Shown: positions 1-11,500 of the stretch, piece after piece
Numbering within the stretch: position 1 is the first letter of the stretch
Layout: every line of letters starts with the position of its first letter
Assembly (NCBI RefSeq): GCF_964355755.1
Contig: NC_092673.1
Span: 35,103,648-35,163,647 of the forward strand
Direction: 5' to 3'
Source of the DNA: Antedon mediterranea
Taxonomy: Eukaryota > Echinodermata > Crinoidea > Comatulida > Antedonidae
DNA length: 60,000 nucleotides
The notes under the pieces: generated by a model
Database searches by the model: none
What the model was told of the DNA's origin: nothing
The model's input: only the letters and a program-made list of their open reading frames with translations
Program-made: the position numbers and the translations under genes

Positions 1-1436
1 TATATTGCATGTACTATATTGCATGTACTATATTGCGTGTACTATATTGCGTGTACTATATTGCGTGTACTATATTCCGTGTACTATATTGCGTGTACTA
101 TATTGCAGTACTATATTGCGTGTACTATGTTGCGTGTACTATATTGCGTGTACTATATTGCGTGTACTATATTCCGTGTACTATATCGCGTGTACTATAT
201 TGCGTGTACTATATTGCAGTACTATATTGCATGTACTATGTTGCATGTACTAAATTGCATGTACTATATTGCGTGTACTATATTGCGTGTACTATATTGC
301 ATGTACTATGTTGCATGTACTAAATTGCATGTACTATATTGCGTGTACTATATTGCGTGTACTATATTGCAGTACTATATTGCATGTACTATATTGCATG
401 TATTATATTGCATGTACTATATTGCATGTACTATATTGCATGTACTATATTGCATGTACTATATTGCATGTACTATATTGCATGTACTATATTGCGTGTA
501 CTATATTGCGTGTACTATATTGCGTGTACTATATTGCGTGTACTATATTCCGTGTACTATATTGCGTGTACTATATTGCAGTACTATATTGCGTGTACTA
601 TGTTGCGTGTACTATATTGCGTGTACTATATTGCGTGTACTATATTCCGTGTACTATATCGCGTGTACTATATCGCGTGTACTATATTGCGTGTACTATA
701 TTGCGTGTACTATGTTGCGTGTACTATGTTGCATGTACTATGTTGCATGTACTATATTGCATGTACTATATTGCATGTACATATCGCATGTACTATATCG
801 CGTGTACTATATCGCGTGCACTATATTGCGTGTACTATATTGCGTGTACTATGTTGCATGTACTATGTTGCATGTACTATGTTGCATGTACTATATTGCA
901 TGTACTATATTGCATTTACTATATTGCATTTACTATATTGCATGTACTATATTGCATGTACTATATTGCATGTACTATGTTGCATGTACTATATTGCGTG
1001 TACTATATTGCATGTACTATATCGCGTGCACTATGTTGCATGTACTATGTTGCATGTACTATATTGCGTGTACTATATTGCATGTACTATATTGCGTGTA
1101 CTATATTGCATGTACTATGTTGCATGTACTATGTTGCATGTACTATATTGCATGTACATATCGCATGTACTATATCGCGTGTACTATATCGCGTGCACTA
1201 TATCGCATGTACTATATTGCGTGTACTATATTGCATGTACTATGTTGCATGTACTATATTGCATGTACTATATTGCGTGTACTATATTGCATGTACTATG
1301 TTGCATGTACTATGTTGCATGTACTATATTGCATGTACTATATTGCATTTACTATATTGCATTTACTATATTGCATGTATTATATTGCATGTATTATATT
1401 GCATGTATTATACTGCATGTACCATATTGCGTGTTT
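1..1436. repeat. 14-bp minisatellite, about 100 copies
   Basis: The unit is TGTACTATATTGCA or its TGTACTATATTGCG variant, repeated to about 1436. There are occasional 13-bp units (lacking one T before ACTATAT) and C/T variants such as ATCGC and ATTCC. The array starts before the window and ends about 35 bp upstream of a splice acceptor, so it sits in an intron of gene 1. Because 14 is not a multiple of 3 and the unit has no stop codon, all three forward frames stay open for hundreds of codons. These frames are artefacts, not genes. Confidence 0.95.
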
Positions 1437-1470
1437 ATAAACTTATAGTGGTGTTGTCTTTACATTTTAG

Positions 1471-2007
1471 AAATCTCAGTGGAAGAATTTAATGAACTGT
1501 TGACTGATACAGCAAATTGGTATGACCGACTTGGATACCTGAAAGCGTTGAAAGTTTTATACAAAGACCATTTGAAAAAATCTAATGTAGCAGTGTCTAA
1601 TGCTAAAAGTGTCTGGTATCTACTACAGGATTTAACAGGCTCTGGAAGTTTAAGTCCATCAAATCTTACTATCATATACGACACAATAAAGATAACCAAG
1701 CAATTTGGCTTTAAGTCAAACGTTAAGAATCAATCTTCAGAAGATATTAAGAACCATGTAGTATCAATGTTGACATCTTACAGACAGAAGCTTTTTCGGT
1801 TGGGACTAGAACTTAAAAAGGATGAAGTATCAAAACTTGATTTTATTTTTAACAATCCATTATTAAAGAACTATCCAGATAGCTGGAGTTTGATTAAGGA
1901 TTTTGAAGACAGAAAGATCATTGATAGCGATTATGCAAGGATGGAGGATTTTCTTAATGTTTTAGAAAGAAATGGAATGACAAAGGCTAGGAAGATTTTT
2001 CTTGATG
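1471..2007 (+). CDS. NLR gene 1, tandem death-effector-like exon A1
   Basis: This internal coding exon has 179 codons. The acceptor is a pyrimidine-rich tract ending TTTTAG at 1470 and the donor is G|GTTAGT after 2007; both ends are phase 1. The translation has two alpha-helical death-fold-like halves. The first (about residues 5-85) contains LLQDLTGSGSLSPSNLTIIY, which fits the helix 4-5 pattern of death-effector domains (LLxxLxxxGxLsxxNLxLLxD). The second (about 90-179) runs from YRQKLFRLGLELKK to FLNVLERNGM. In NLRs such domains recruit adaptors or caspases. No ATG is needed because an upstream exon must supply the first base of codon 1; that exon lies before the window. The DED assignment is by pattern; a DEATH or CARD subtype is possible. 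Confidence 0.7.
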
Positions 2008-3011
2008 GTTAGTTTCTTTGTTTTTATTTATTTTTGATTATAGCCTTGATATTTTAAATCATTCAGCCAAATATTTATATCTTTCTTGGCACCTTCTAAT
2101 CCCATGTGTTAAGAATGGCAAATTTTTTGGACCAATTTCTTTGAATGGTAATCTTAGTTATTTTTTACTGTCATGTAAATGTACAGTATTCAAGTCGCAA
2201 ACAGGTAAAAAATGAATACAAAATAAATAATTGTAACCAAGTTAATAATACAAATCGATAAATAAAATAATACAAATGATCAATTGAGTGTAAGTATGTA
2301 AACATTTAAAGATATATTATTCCCCTGAAAACAAATAATTTAAAGAAAAATAAGTTATTTTTATGTTACTAAACAAGGCTATCAAACAAATTGGCTTGGC
2401 AAAATAGGCTATCATAACAGACTTTAATGTTTGTTTAATTTTTTGTGTTTATTGATATTTAATTGTAATTTGGTCATATATTCTAGTGAAATTTTGTGGA
2501 AGCCAATTGACCACTGGCAAATCAAACAAACATTGCATCTAAGCCATAACGTTTACAGATGTATTGTTCCCATGACAAAATATTTTTTTCCTTTTTGTTT
2601 TATATGTTAATTGTTATATGTCACATAATAGTTATCCACTTTGAACAAAAATTAAATCAAAAAGAAAAAACTGTAATTTAAAGCAGAAAATAGTAAAATT
2701 GGCTGCCAGCCAATGGGTTTTTGGTTGAATTTGACTGTTAATTTTGTCATTTTATATAAGAAAACATTTTTTTTATAGTTTTTTTTTACGGAAGGGATTA
2801 ACTTTATTAAAACTACAAAATAACCAATTCAAATTCTGATTTAATAAATCTTTTTTTCATGTTTTGGGGAGGAAAATACATCTTTAATTCAGAGATTTAA
2901 GTCTGGTTCTTTACAAGATTTGTTAAACTCTTTACTGTGGATGAATCCACTGATTATTACTTGCATGTTTTATTACATTAAAATTGTGTTGTACTCATTT
3001 TCACATTATAG
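2008..3011 (+). other. Intron of gene 1 with a dispersed repeat
   Basis: This is an AT-rich intron of about 1 kb between the two duplicated death-fold exons, with donor GTTAGT and acceptor TTATAG. I see no coding potential. Around 2550-2690 there is a segment containing CAGATGTATTGT, ATAGTTATCCACTTTGA and AAAACTGTAATTTAAA. A similar segment occurs downstream of gene 1 at about 26775-26920, so it is a dispersed repeat of unknown type. Confidence 0.6.
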
Positions 3012-3545
3012 AAATCTCAGTCAAAGATTTTAATCAACTGTTGATTGATACAGCAGAATGGTATGATCGACTTGGATACCTCACACCCTTGAAATTATTA
3101 TATAAAGACCATCTGACAAAATCTAACACAGGTACAGCTGGAGCTGAAAGTGTCAAGGATCTACTACAGGATTTAACAGCCTCTGGGAAATTGAGTTCAT
3201 CAACTCTTACTCTTCTGTATGACACAGTAAAAATAACCAAGCAATTTGACTTTAAGTCAACAGTTAAAAATCAACCTCCAGAAGATATTGAGAAACATGT
3301 GATATCAATGTTGACACCATTTAGACAAAAGGTTTATCAACTGGGATTAGAACTTAAAGAGAATGATGTATCCACACTAGATTCTTTATATAACATTCCA
3401 GTAAAGAAATATCAAGACAGCTGGAGTTTGATTGAAGACTTTGAAGAGAGAGAGATCATTGATAAGGATTTTAAAAAAATGGACAAATTTTTTACAATTT
3501 TGGAAATAAATGGAATGACAGGAGCAAAGAAGATATTCATTGACG
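3012..3545 (+). CDS. NLR gene 1, tandem death-effector-like exon A2
   Basis: The exon has 178 codons, with acceptor CACATTATAG at 3011, donor G|GTTAGT after 3545, and phase 1 at both ends. It is a clear tandem duplicate of the exon at 1471-2007. Both open with E-I-S-V, share ANWYDRLGYL/AEWYDRLGYL, keep the LLQDLT core, and close with NGMT followed by KIF and DG. Both halves of the double death fold are retained and no stop is present. The copies have clearly diverged, so the duplication is not recent. With exon A1 and the exon at 6082, gene 1 carries three double death-fold modules if all are spliced in. Alternative inclusion is equally possible because the exons are symmetric. Confidence 0.7.
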
Positions 3546-3584
3546 GTTAGTTTATTTGTTTATTGAATATTAATTAACAGATTT

Positions 3585-5035
3585 AATAGTGGAATACAGG
3601 ACAATTGAGTGTTTTGTATTTCACATTAAAAATTTTAGGCAGATTTAAACTTTGCATTAGTTTTATTATGATTTAGTCTTAAATTTAAAAGACATAAATC
3701 TTTGGATATTTAAAAGTAACATTCCACTGTTTATATTTAAACTATTGTAATTACAATATTGTAGTAATTTTTTTTCTTTTAAAATTGTGTATACTTTACT
3801 GCAGTAGTATTCTGTAGTTTATATTTGATATGTACCTGTAGCTGCCTTTCTATGTTATCTCTGTGACTCTGTCTGAGTCTTAAATAAAATTAATTTTACC
3901 TACAACACCCATTCAATTCATAAATATATCAATAATAATTAAATTATTGTTACTAAAGTAAACCATAAGAAATTTTAGTATTTTTGGACCACTTTTTGAC
4001 AGACAACTACTATTAATTACAGTACTAGCTTAATCAATCACACAGCAAATATTATTTTTGAATTCCAAAAAGAATCTTTTTTTATATCAACAAACTGAAT
4101 TTTTTTTTATCTAAATGGCAATGGAGCAAATACTTGCTAAGATCACATCTAGTGGGTGCATGGCATAACGATGATCTCCTTATCCCAGACCTCACTTTTC
4201 AGTCACACAGTCTTTTAGCTTCAATGCTCCGACTTTTTTTAAATTCTCTTCCTTTAGATATCCGACTTGCTTCATCTCCTCCTTAAAATTTCTGCACAAG
4301 AACCATCTTCTTATTTAGTTGCTTCCTTTTCTTATCTTTTCTTCTGAGATGGTCAATTTTATTTAATTTAATTCTTTTATTTTTTTATTCTAATTTTGTT
4401 GTAAATTTTATAAATGTTAATTTAATTTTTATTGTTACATGTTTATGTATCGTCATGTTGTATTTTTATGATGGTCCCTAATGATCAATAGGACCATCCT
4501 GGTAAATTATTTTAGAAATAAAATAAAAATAAAATTAGTGACTTTAGTAGTGTAATACAGGACAATAAATTATGAGGGAGATTCAAACGTTGCCGTTATT
4601 TTTATTATGATTTGGCCTTAATTTAGAAATACAGAAAATCATCAAATTCTTAGATACGTCTTTGGATATTTAAAAGTAACATTGTACTGTTTTATATTTA
4701 AACTATTGTAATTACAGTATTGTAGTAAAATTGTTCTTTCTTTTTCTTTCCAAATTGTGTCTACTTTGCTACAGTAGTATTCCGCTTGAAGTTTATATTT
4801 GATATGTAGCTGCCTTTGTCTCTGTCTGTTACACCTATTCATTTCATAAATATATTAATAATAATTTAATTATTGTTACTAAAGTAAACCATAAGCAAAT
4901 TAAACATTTTTGACCACTTTTTGACAGACAATTACTATTAATTACGGTACTAGCTTAATCAATCTCACAGCAAATATTTTTTTTTCAATTCAAAAATAAA
5001 TTTTTTTTTTCTTATCAACAAACTGAAAAAAAGTA
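3585..5035. repeat. Intronic duplication, about 450 bp twice
   Basis: The segment at about 3585-4130 reappears at about 4545-5065. Shared landmarks are TACAGGACAAT, CTTTGGATATTTAAAAGTAA, AAACTATTGTAATTACA, CCACTTTTTGACAGACAA and AATGGCAATGGAGCAAAT. The first copy is broken at about 4131 by a LINE 3' remnant. The copies differ at many positions. Confidence 0.75.
4132..4540 (+). mobile_element. LINE 3' terminal remnant
   Basis: A degenerate reading around 4140-4290 resembles the C-terminus of CR1/L2-type LINE ORF2: a segment like LNSLPLDIRLASS, where the family usually has WNxLPxxIR. An AT-rich 3' UTR follows. It contains the hairpin GATGGTCC...GGACCATC at about 4471-4498 and ends in an AAATA-rich tail near 4535. 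The element is 5'-truncated, with only the last few hundred bases left. It interrupts the first copy of the surrounding intronic duplication. Confidence 0.6.
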
Positions 5036-5041
5036 TTTAAA

Positions 5042-5455
5042 TGGCAATGGAGCAAATGAACAAAATGTGAAGAGACATTAAGTAATGCAATTATACATGG
5101 ACAGCATAGAATAGGTGTCTTTGTGATTATTTAGCATATTACATTTTCATTAGGTTATTTGTTATTCTAATTTATTCAATTGGCAATAGAGTCAATGAAC
5201 AAAGAGTGAAGAGACATTAAATCATGCAATGATACATGGACAGCATAGAATAGGTGTCTTTGTGATTATTTAGCATATTACATATTCATTAGGTTATTTG
5301 TTATTCTAATTTATTCAATTGGCAATAGAGTCAATGAACAAAGAGTGAAGAGACATTAAATCATGCAATGATACATGGACAGCATTAGCATAGAATAGGT
5401 GTCATCTATTTAACATTTAAAATTTTGCATATTAATAAGGTTATTCATTATTCTA
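5042..5455. repeat. 139-bp tandem repeat, three copies
   Basis: Units start with TGGCAATGGAGCAAATGA or TGGCAATAGAGTCAATGA at 5042, 5181 and 5320. Each contains AGAGACATTAA, TACATGGACAGCAT and TAGAATAGGTGTC. Copies 2 and 3 are nearly identical; the third decays after about 5400. The array is intronic and noncoding. Confidence 0.85.
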
Positions 5456-5680
5456 ATTCCCCAACAAGAATATCATTAAAATGCCAATAATAGCAAAATC
5501 TTTTAGGTGGTGGGCATCATAGCTGTACAGTGAGTGCTGCTACGTGACATCCCCACGGCCCATTGTTCACAAGATACAAGATATATTTTTATTGTTCCTT
5601 TTATAAACATAAATCATACAAACTGTGACGTATTGACACTGATTATACTTGTACTGTTGTATTGATTTTTTTAAACTTAG

Positions 5681-5755
5681 ATGTGGAATCAAATGAAAGA
5701 GTAATGAAGCTTTCTTCTTTAAACTGGGAACAACAACTATCACCAACAGATAAAG
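5681..5755 (+). CDS. NLR gene 1, 25-codon linker exon L1
   Basis: The exon is bounded by acceptor TTAAACTTAG and donor AAAG|GTATAA. It is 75 bp long, phase 1 at both ends. With the upstream G it reads D-V-E-S-N-E-R-V-M-K and ends S-P-T-D-K. It joins in frame to the neighbouring death-fold exons. It is homologous to the linker exon at 16926-16973 in this gene and to the exon at 52364-52438 in gene 2, which has the same 75-bp length. That conservation is the main reason to accept so short an exon. It is polar and probably a flexible hinge between domains; no motif is recognised. Confidence 0.7.
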
Positions 5756-6081
5756 GTATAATAACATTGAATTTTGTATAAAAAAACACCAATTAAATTA
5801 AATACTACTACTGGGCCTAGACGCATGCGCAGGTATAGGTTACTGTTTCTTCTGTCTACCGTCCCCTTTTCATCTACCGATGCAAAGCTCACTAAATCGG
5901 AATATCAGGTTTGTGCTGTAGTTCAATTAGTCATAATTTACGTCTTCAGATACCGTCTAGATTGATCCTATGTTGATGATCAGTTTAATATCAAGTTTAA
6001 TATCAAGTTGGAACACGCATTATTTTATAAGATTTATACATTCTAATATTTTATAAGATTGCTTTATTTTAATTTTTGCAG
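5756..6081 (+). other. Intron of gene 1, no other feature
   Basis: This is a 326-bp intron with donor GTATAA and acceptor TTTTTGCAG. A 63-codon frame at 5774-5965 crosses the splice donor region and shows no recognisable domain. I see nothing else here. Confidence 0.5.
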
Positions 6082-6624
6082 ACAAAACTGAAGCAGATGT
6101 TGATGCCTTGTACCTTAAGGATAAGTTCCAAACTTTAAAATATGAACTTAGCAATATCTATAAGGGTCAGTTTTACAAGTGGTTGATATTCTGCCTGTGT
6201 GATAAGATATGTGTGGAAGATTTTACCTGTGATGATGGTACAGGAATTCTTTTATTGAATGAACTTCAACGAACTGGTAAAATCACACCTTATAAATTTA
6301 CTGTTCTGTTGGATATTGCAATTTTAACCGGTTTTAGAGAGGCTGAAGGTCTGGTAATTCAATATATGATAGATAACAATGTTGAACCTGTTGATGACGA
6401 AAGGCTGTCATTGTTTCGACAACAACTATTCCAGGTTTTAAGAGACTGTGGAAAAAATGAGTTGAAGAAAGTTAATCAAAATTATGATGTACTGAAAACA
6501 TTTAAATCGACAAATATTTGGGATTCTGTGCTAATACTAGAGAGAGAAAAACTCCTAAACACACCTGCACACATAGATAAGTTTGCACATCTTCTTGGAA
6601 AATCCACTGCACAGAGACTACTTG
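6082..6624 (+). CDS. NLR gene 1, tandem death-effector-like exon B
   Basis: The exon has 181 codons, acceptor AATTTTTGCAG at 6081, donor G|GTATGT after 6624, and phase 1 at both ends. The first death fold (about residues 10-95) shows LLNELQRTGKITPYKFTVLL and then LTGFREAEGLVIQYM, the helix 4-6 pattern of a DED. The second half begins LFRQQLFQVLRDCGKNELKK and ends KFAHLLGKSTAQRLLG. It is closer to the gene 2 exon at 48018-48552 than to A1 and A2: both share GKIT, LLLDIA/VLLDIA, the AE-LVIQY block and NIWDSVL. Two exon subtypes (A and B) therefore existed before the two genes separated. The next intron carries the transposon stack. Confidence 0.72.
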
Positions 6625-6773
6625 GTATGTATTATTTCTTATTACTCACTGTGCCAGTAAAGAAATAGCAAAAATATCAAAACAGCTAGAGTGACGAAAA
6701 ATGTTCTGGGCCATATTTCTTAAAATTTATAAAGATTTTTTTCACTTTCTTATTTTGTCATTGTCTCCTTTTC

Positions 6774-6946
6774 TGTAATGTATTATGTATAGCTATAGTA
6801 TTCTCAGATACTCCTAAATATTAGTATAGCGCCACCTATGTTGAAATAAAACTGATTTACAAAATGGACGATACACTGTTTATGTCATGAGGCATGAGGT
6901 CTATAAACAATCAATTGTAATCCACAAACATCTTCAGTATACAACA
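6774..6946 (+). repeat. 5' LTR of the Gypsy element
   Basis: This 173-bp direct repeat starts TGTAATGTATTATG and ends CAGTATACAACA. It matches 16625-16787 apart from small indels, such as an extra CATGAGG here. The termini are TG...CA as expected for an LTR. The TTTTC just before it matches the bases after the 3' LTR. Confidence 0.87.
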
Positions 6947-6950
6947 AATA

Positions 6951-7734
6951 GACACGTTTCGCGCACGCGAGGTCACCGTCAGTTTGACCTTTTAGTGGGT
7001 ATACAATGGTAAACAAACACAGCGAGAGGTATGTTAAAGCATGGGAGAACTGAGAGATGATCATCTTAAAAAGCAATTGTCAAAACTAGCCTTTTGATGA
7101 AATGGCATGGTAAGGATGTTATTTATTTTCTAAACTTATGTTTTATATTCACTGTAGAATTATTTGGGCATTTGGTTCGGAATCATCGACTTTATTTATG
7201 TATTGTCATTTTTGGTTTGACACATATATATTGCATTTAATACATGTTAACTGTTGATTTTATTTACAAATGTTGCGTAAATATATTAATTATTATCTTT
7301 CATTCTTCTTCATGCTCCTATTGCATCTTCCATGTATTATGTGATGTTCTTCGGCGCTTAAACAGACACCAAGCCTCCTACTAGGCCTAGTAGACGAATA
7401 ACCGCATCAGGCAACGCCACCGGGCGGGCGGAGAGACACGAGCACATCGTGGACGTACCTTTCCTTGAAAAATTTCCAAGATTTTGCGCCACTATCCTTC
7501 GGAGCCGACGCAAACCACTCAGCAAGTATTTGAAAATTAAAAACAGGAATATTATTCAGTGATTTTGTGTTCACGATTTATCCAACATATACAACATTTA
7601 TGATGCACCTTGCAACAAAAGCACTCGGCAGTCGCCATTTCGCTATGCTTCAACACGCACTAGGCGAGAGGTGTTCGGTTTGTTTACAAATCTATACCCA
7701 CTATTTCTGATTGGTCGCGAGCGCGAAACGTGTC
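6951..7734. mobile_element. TA-flanked inverted-repeat DNA element (MITE-like), 784 bp
   Basis: The ends are inverted repeats starting GACACGTTTCGCGC. Farther in, GTGGGTATA and GTAAACAAAC are again matched on the opposite strand, giving imperfect TIRs of about 70 bp or more. TA dinucleotides flank it (6949-6950, 7735-7736), fitting a Tc1/mariner-type target duplication. There is no transposase. It lies a few bases after the 5' LTR, between the LTR and the PBS-like site, so it inserted after the Gypsy element. Confidence 0.75.
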
Positions 7735-7736
7735 TA

Positions 7737-7755
7737 TTGGCGACGAAGATTAAAA
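7737..7755 (+). other. Primer-binding-site-like sequence of the Gypsy element
   Basis: TTGGCGACGAAGAT follows the LTR end by only four bases once the TA-flanked insertion is discounted. TGGCGAC-type sequences at this position are usual PBS forms in metazoan Gypsy elements. The matching tRNA was not identified. Confidence 0.6.
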
Positions 7756-7788
7756 TAAGGTAACGTTATAGAACAATTATAACAAAAA

Positions 7789-8567
7789 ATGCCTACAATA
7801 GGAAGCATAGAAGCCTACGATAACAATTCGGAAGATTGGACCGCATATGCGGAAAGGCTAGAATCCTATGTTGACGCTAATGGTATAGCGGATGATAAAC
7901 GGGTAGCAACACTACTGACAGTGATAGGACCCAAAACATATGGCCTGTTAAAAGACCTATGCACACCAGACATACCAAAAACCAAAACGTTTAAAGAGCT
8001 ATGCGATTTACTAAACATGCATTACTCACCCAAGCCTTTAGTTATAGCGGAGAGGTTCCGATTTTACAAACGAAATCAGAAACCAGGAGAGTCAATAAAG
8101 GACTTTTTCTTGCTGAACTTAGGCATCTGACTAAACACTGTGATTTCGGTGACAAGCTAAGCGAATCCATCAGGGATAAATTAGTTGTAGGGTTGCAGTC
8201 AACAGCCATACAAAAACGCCTCCTAACAGAAAGCAACTTAACACTTACAAAAGCAACCGAGTTAGCCTTAGGAATGGAATCTGCTCAAAAAGACGCCACA
8301 GAAATAAGTGGTAAACCAATCGCCAGCACTGATTACGTCGCACGCAAAACTTACAAAGCACAGCACACTAAGCCTAAGTCAATATGCCACCGATGCGATA
8401 GCAACACGCACCGATCTGACAAATGCAAATTTATCGACACGATATGCAATTTCTGTAAGGGCAAAGGTCACATCGAAAAAGCTTGCTTCAAAAAGAAGAA
8501 AAGTCAAGCGGGTTCAAAGGCGAAACCTGCATACAAAGGTACGAACTGTCGAGGGAGAGTCGGATGA
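7789..8567 (+). pseudogene. gag: Gypsy gag, frameshifted
   Basis: The ATG at 7789 opens a capsid-like region (MPTIGSIEAYDNNSEDWTAY) typical of Gypsy gag, where an early W-x-x-Y segment is common. The frame shifts near 8105, at a T-rich run, and continues in a second frame to a stop at 8567. That second part has two CCHC zinc knuckles (CHRCDSNTHRSDKC and CNFCKGKGHIEKAC, both C-x2-C-x4-H-x4-C) that bind RNA in the particle. Pol then resumes in the original frame. Gag and pol were therefore probably one continuous frame, and the two shifts are later damage rather than programmed frameshifting. The copy is inactive. Confidence 0.85.
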
Positions 8568-11500
8568 TAACGTTGAATTAAAGGGACTCGATCAAATTAC
8601 AGTGGCAATTGACAATATTGAATCTGATACGACTCCAATTTGGATCCAACCATACATAATCGGAGTGAAAGTAAATATGGAGCTAGACACTGGTGCTACT
8701 TACTCAATTATGAACCACAATGATTTTCGCAAGTATTTCCCGAACATGAGGTTAGATACGGTTCTAGAAAAATTCAAAACATACTCCGGCGAACCAATTA
8801 CATGCATTGGTGCTTGTAATGCTCACGTGAGTTACAATGGACAAACGGCGGATAGCAGATTGTTTATTGTAGAAAATGGTGGACCTCCATTATTTGGAAG
8901 AGCGTGGTTGAACAAGATTAAGCTGCCATGGCATGAAATCTTTAATGTAAATACAAACAGCCAAGCTCATATAAAAGTTACTCAGCTGATAGAAACATAT
9001 GCTGAACTCTTTTCAGAAAGAGTGGGTCTACTGAAAGGACAAAAAGCAAACCTTCACATGGAAGAGAACGCTACACCAAAATTCTGCAAAAGCAGGGAAT
9101 TAGTACCTTACGCACTGCGTCCAGCAGTAGACAAGGAACTCGACAGACTCGAGAAAGAAGGCATTATCACACAAATCAAATTCAGCGAATGGGCTACACC
9201 TGTAGTTCCCATTGTAAAACCCGATAAGTCTATTAGATTATGTGGTGACTACAAGGTCACTGTCAACCCGGCAATAAAACCTGACAAACACCCAATGCCA
9301 AAAATTGAGGACATATTTGCGACACTAGCTGGAGGAGAGAAATTCTCAAAGTTAGACCTAAAAAACGCATACTTACAGTACACTTGGAAATGAGTGAGGA
9401 AGCAAAACGAATACTCACCATTAACACACAAAAAGGGCTATACCAGGTAAATAGACTACCCTACGGTATAACCCCAGCGACCGGCATATGGCAGCGGATT
9501 ATGGAGCAAGTACTCCAAGGTATCCCAGGAGTTGCCTGCATACTAGATGATATGATTATAACTGGTCAAAATGACGACGTTCATTTGGAGCGCCTAAAAC
9601 AAGTGTTAGAAAGACTAAGGGAAAATGGTCTAATTCTGAATAAGAACAAATGTCAATTTCTGAAAACAAAGGTAACCTTCTTAGGTCATGTGATAGACAA
9701 ACAAGGTCTTCATAAGTCGTTAGACAAGATTGACGCGGTAGTAAATGCCCCACCACCCACAGACGTATCAACGCTACGATCGTTTATTGGTTTAATCAAT
9801 TATTACCATCGTTTCTCGTTTCTTACCCAACTTGTCATCTATTCTCTACCCATTACATCAGCTACTACAGAAAGAAAAAAAATGGAAATGGTCTAGCGAA
9901 TGTGAGGAAGCATTTGTTAAAGTAAAAAACATGATAGCGGAAGAGTGTGTACTCGCGCACTACGATCCAAAGCTACCTGTGAGATTAGCAACTGACGCAT
10001 CTCCATACGGTCTTGGCGCCGTATTATCACACGTCGTAAATGGTGAAGAACGCCCAATAGCGTTTGCTTCGAGAAGCCTTACTGTAGCAGAAAAGAATTA
10101 TTCGCAAATAGACAAAGAAGCGCTAGGTATCGTTTATGGAGTAAAGAAATTCACAGCATACCTGTTAGGGAGAAAATTCACATTGTTAACCGATAACCAA
10201 CCACTCACAAGACTGTTTAGCCCAACGAAAGCGATTCCAGCTACGGCAGCAGCCAGGTTAACGCGACAAGCAATTTTTCTTACGGGATTTGACTATGAAA
10301 TCGTCTACCGTCCAAGCGCAGATAACATGAACGCTGACGCATTGTCGAGACTACCACTACACATGCAAAGTGAAAAGTCAAACAAACCTGACGACATAGA
10401 GTTAGTTTACACGGATTGCTTTGAAGCACTGCCTGTCACGTTTAAACAAATTAAGGAACATACCAGACGTGATCCAATATTATCTAGGGTACTAGAGTAC
10501 ACGAAAAACGGTTGGCCCAGCCAACGAGACGACGAACTTGAAGCATTTTACCGTAGAAAGGACGAATTAAATCTAATCGATGAATGTTTATTATGGGGGA
10601 ACCGAATAATTATTCCTCCCAAGCTACGCAAAGAAGTAAGCGACGAACTCCACCAGGGACATCTCGGGGTAGTAAAAATGAAATCTATCGCGAGAAGCTA
10701 CTGTTGGTGGCCCAGAATGGACCACGATATTGAGACATTAGCGAAAGCATGTCCAGGTTGCAAACTTAACATGAAGGAGCCACCAAAAGCACCATTACAC
10801 CCGTGGGAGTGGCCTGAAAACGTATATGACCGCATCCATATCGATTACGCAGGTCCTATCGACGGCATTATGTATTTAGTAGTTGTAGACGCGCACTCCA
10901 AATGGCCAGAAGTATTAGCGACTAGAGATACCTCTTCGAGTAAAACCATTACCATGCTGAGAAGTCTATTCGCACAATACGGCCTATGCAAGATACTTGT
11001 GTCGGACAACGGACCGCAATTTAAGTCAAGTGAGTTTGAAATGTTCTTGAAAAGCAATGGTATCACTCACATTACTTCTGCACCTTATCATCCTGCGACT
11101 AATGGTCTCGCAGAGCGCATAGTCCAAACATTTAAAAATGCCTTGAAAATGGCAAAACTGGACAAAGGAAGTAAACAGCTAAAGTTAGACAATTTCTTAT
11201 TACACTACAGGAATTCACTACATGCTACAACCGGTGTAAGTCCAGCACAGTTATTCCTAAATAGAAATTTGAGAACAAGACTTGACCAAATTAAACCTGA
11301 TCTAAAGCGGAAAGTTTTCGAGAATCAAAACAAGCAAAGAGTAAACCCAGGAAAACAACGCGAATTCAAAATTGGACAAAAAGTGTTAGCTAGAGATTAC
11401 AGAAATGAGGATAAGTGGGTAACAGCTGAAATTATAGCAGTAAATGGCCCACTGTCATACGAAGTGAAAACACAACAAGGAGGACTGTGGAATAGACATG

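Noticed and set aside
5-1492. Three overlapping forward frames of 369-473 codons
   Set aside because: They are translations of a 14-bp minisatellite without stop codons. The same peptide repeat appears in all three frames, so there is no coding signal.
5774-5965. 63-codon frame as an exon
   Set aside because: It lies within the intron between exons 5681-5755 and 6082-6624, shows no domain and has no supporting paralog match.
6948-7736. The 0.8-kb segment before gag as the Gypsy LTR
   Set aside because: Its ends are inverted repeats flanked by TA and there is no second direct copy. The true LTRs are the 163-173-bp direct repeats with the TTTTC duplication.
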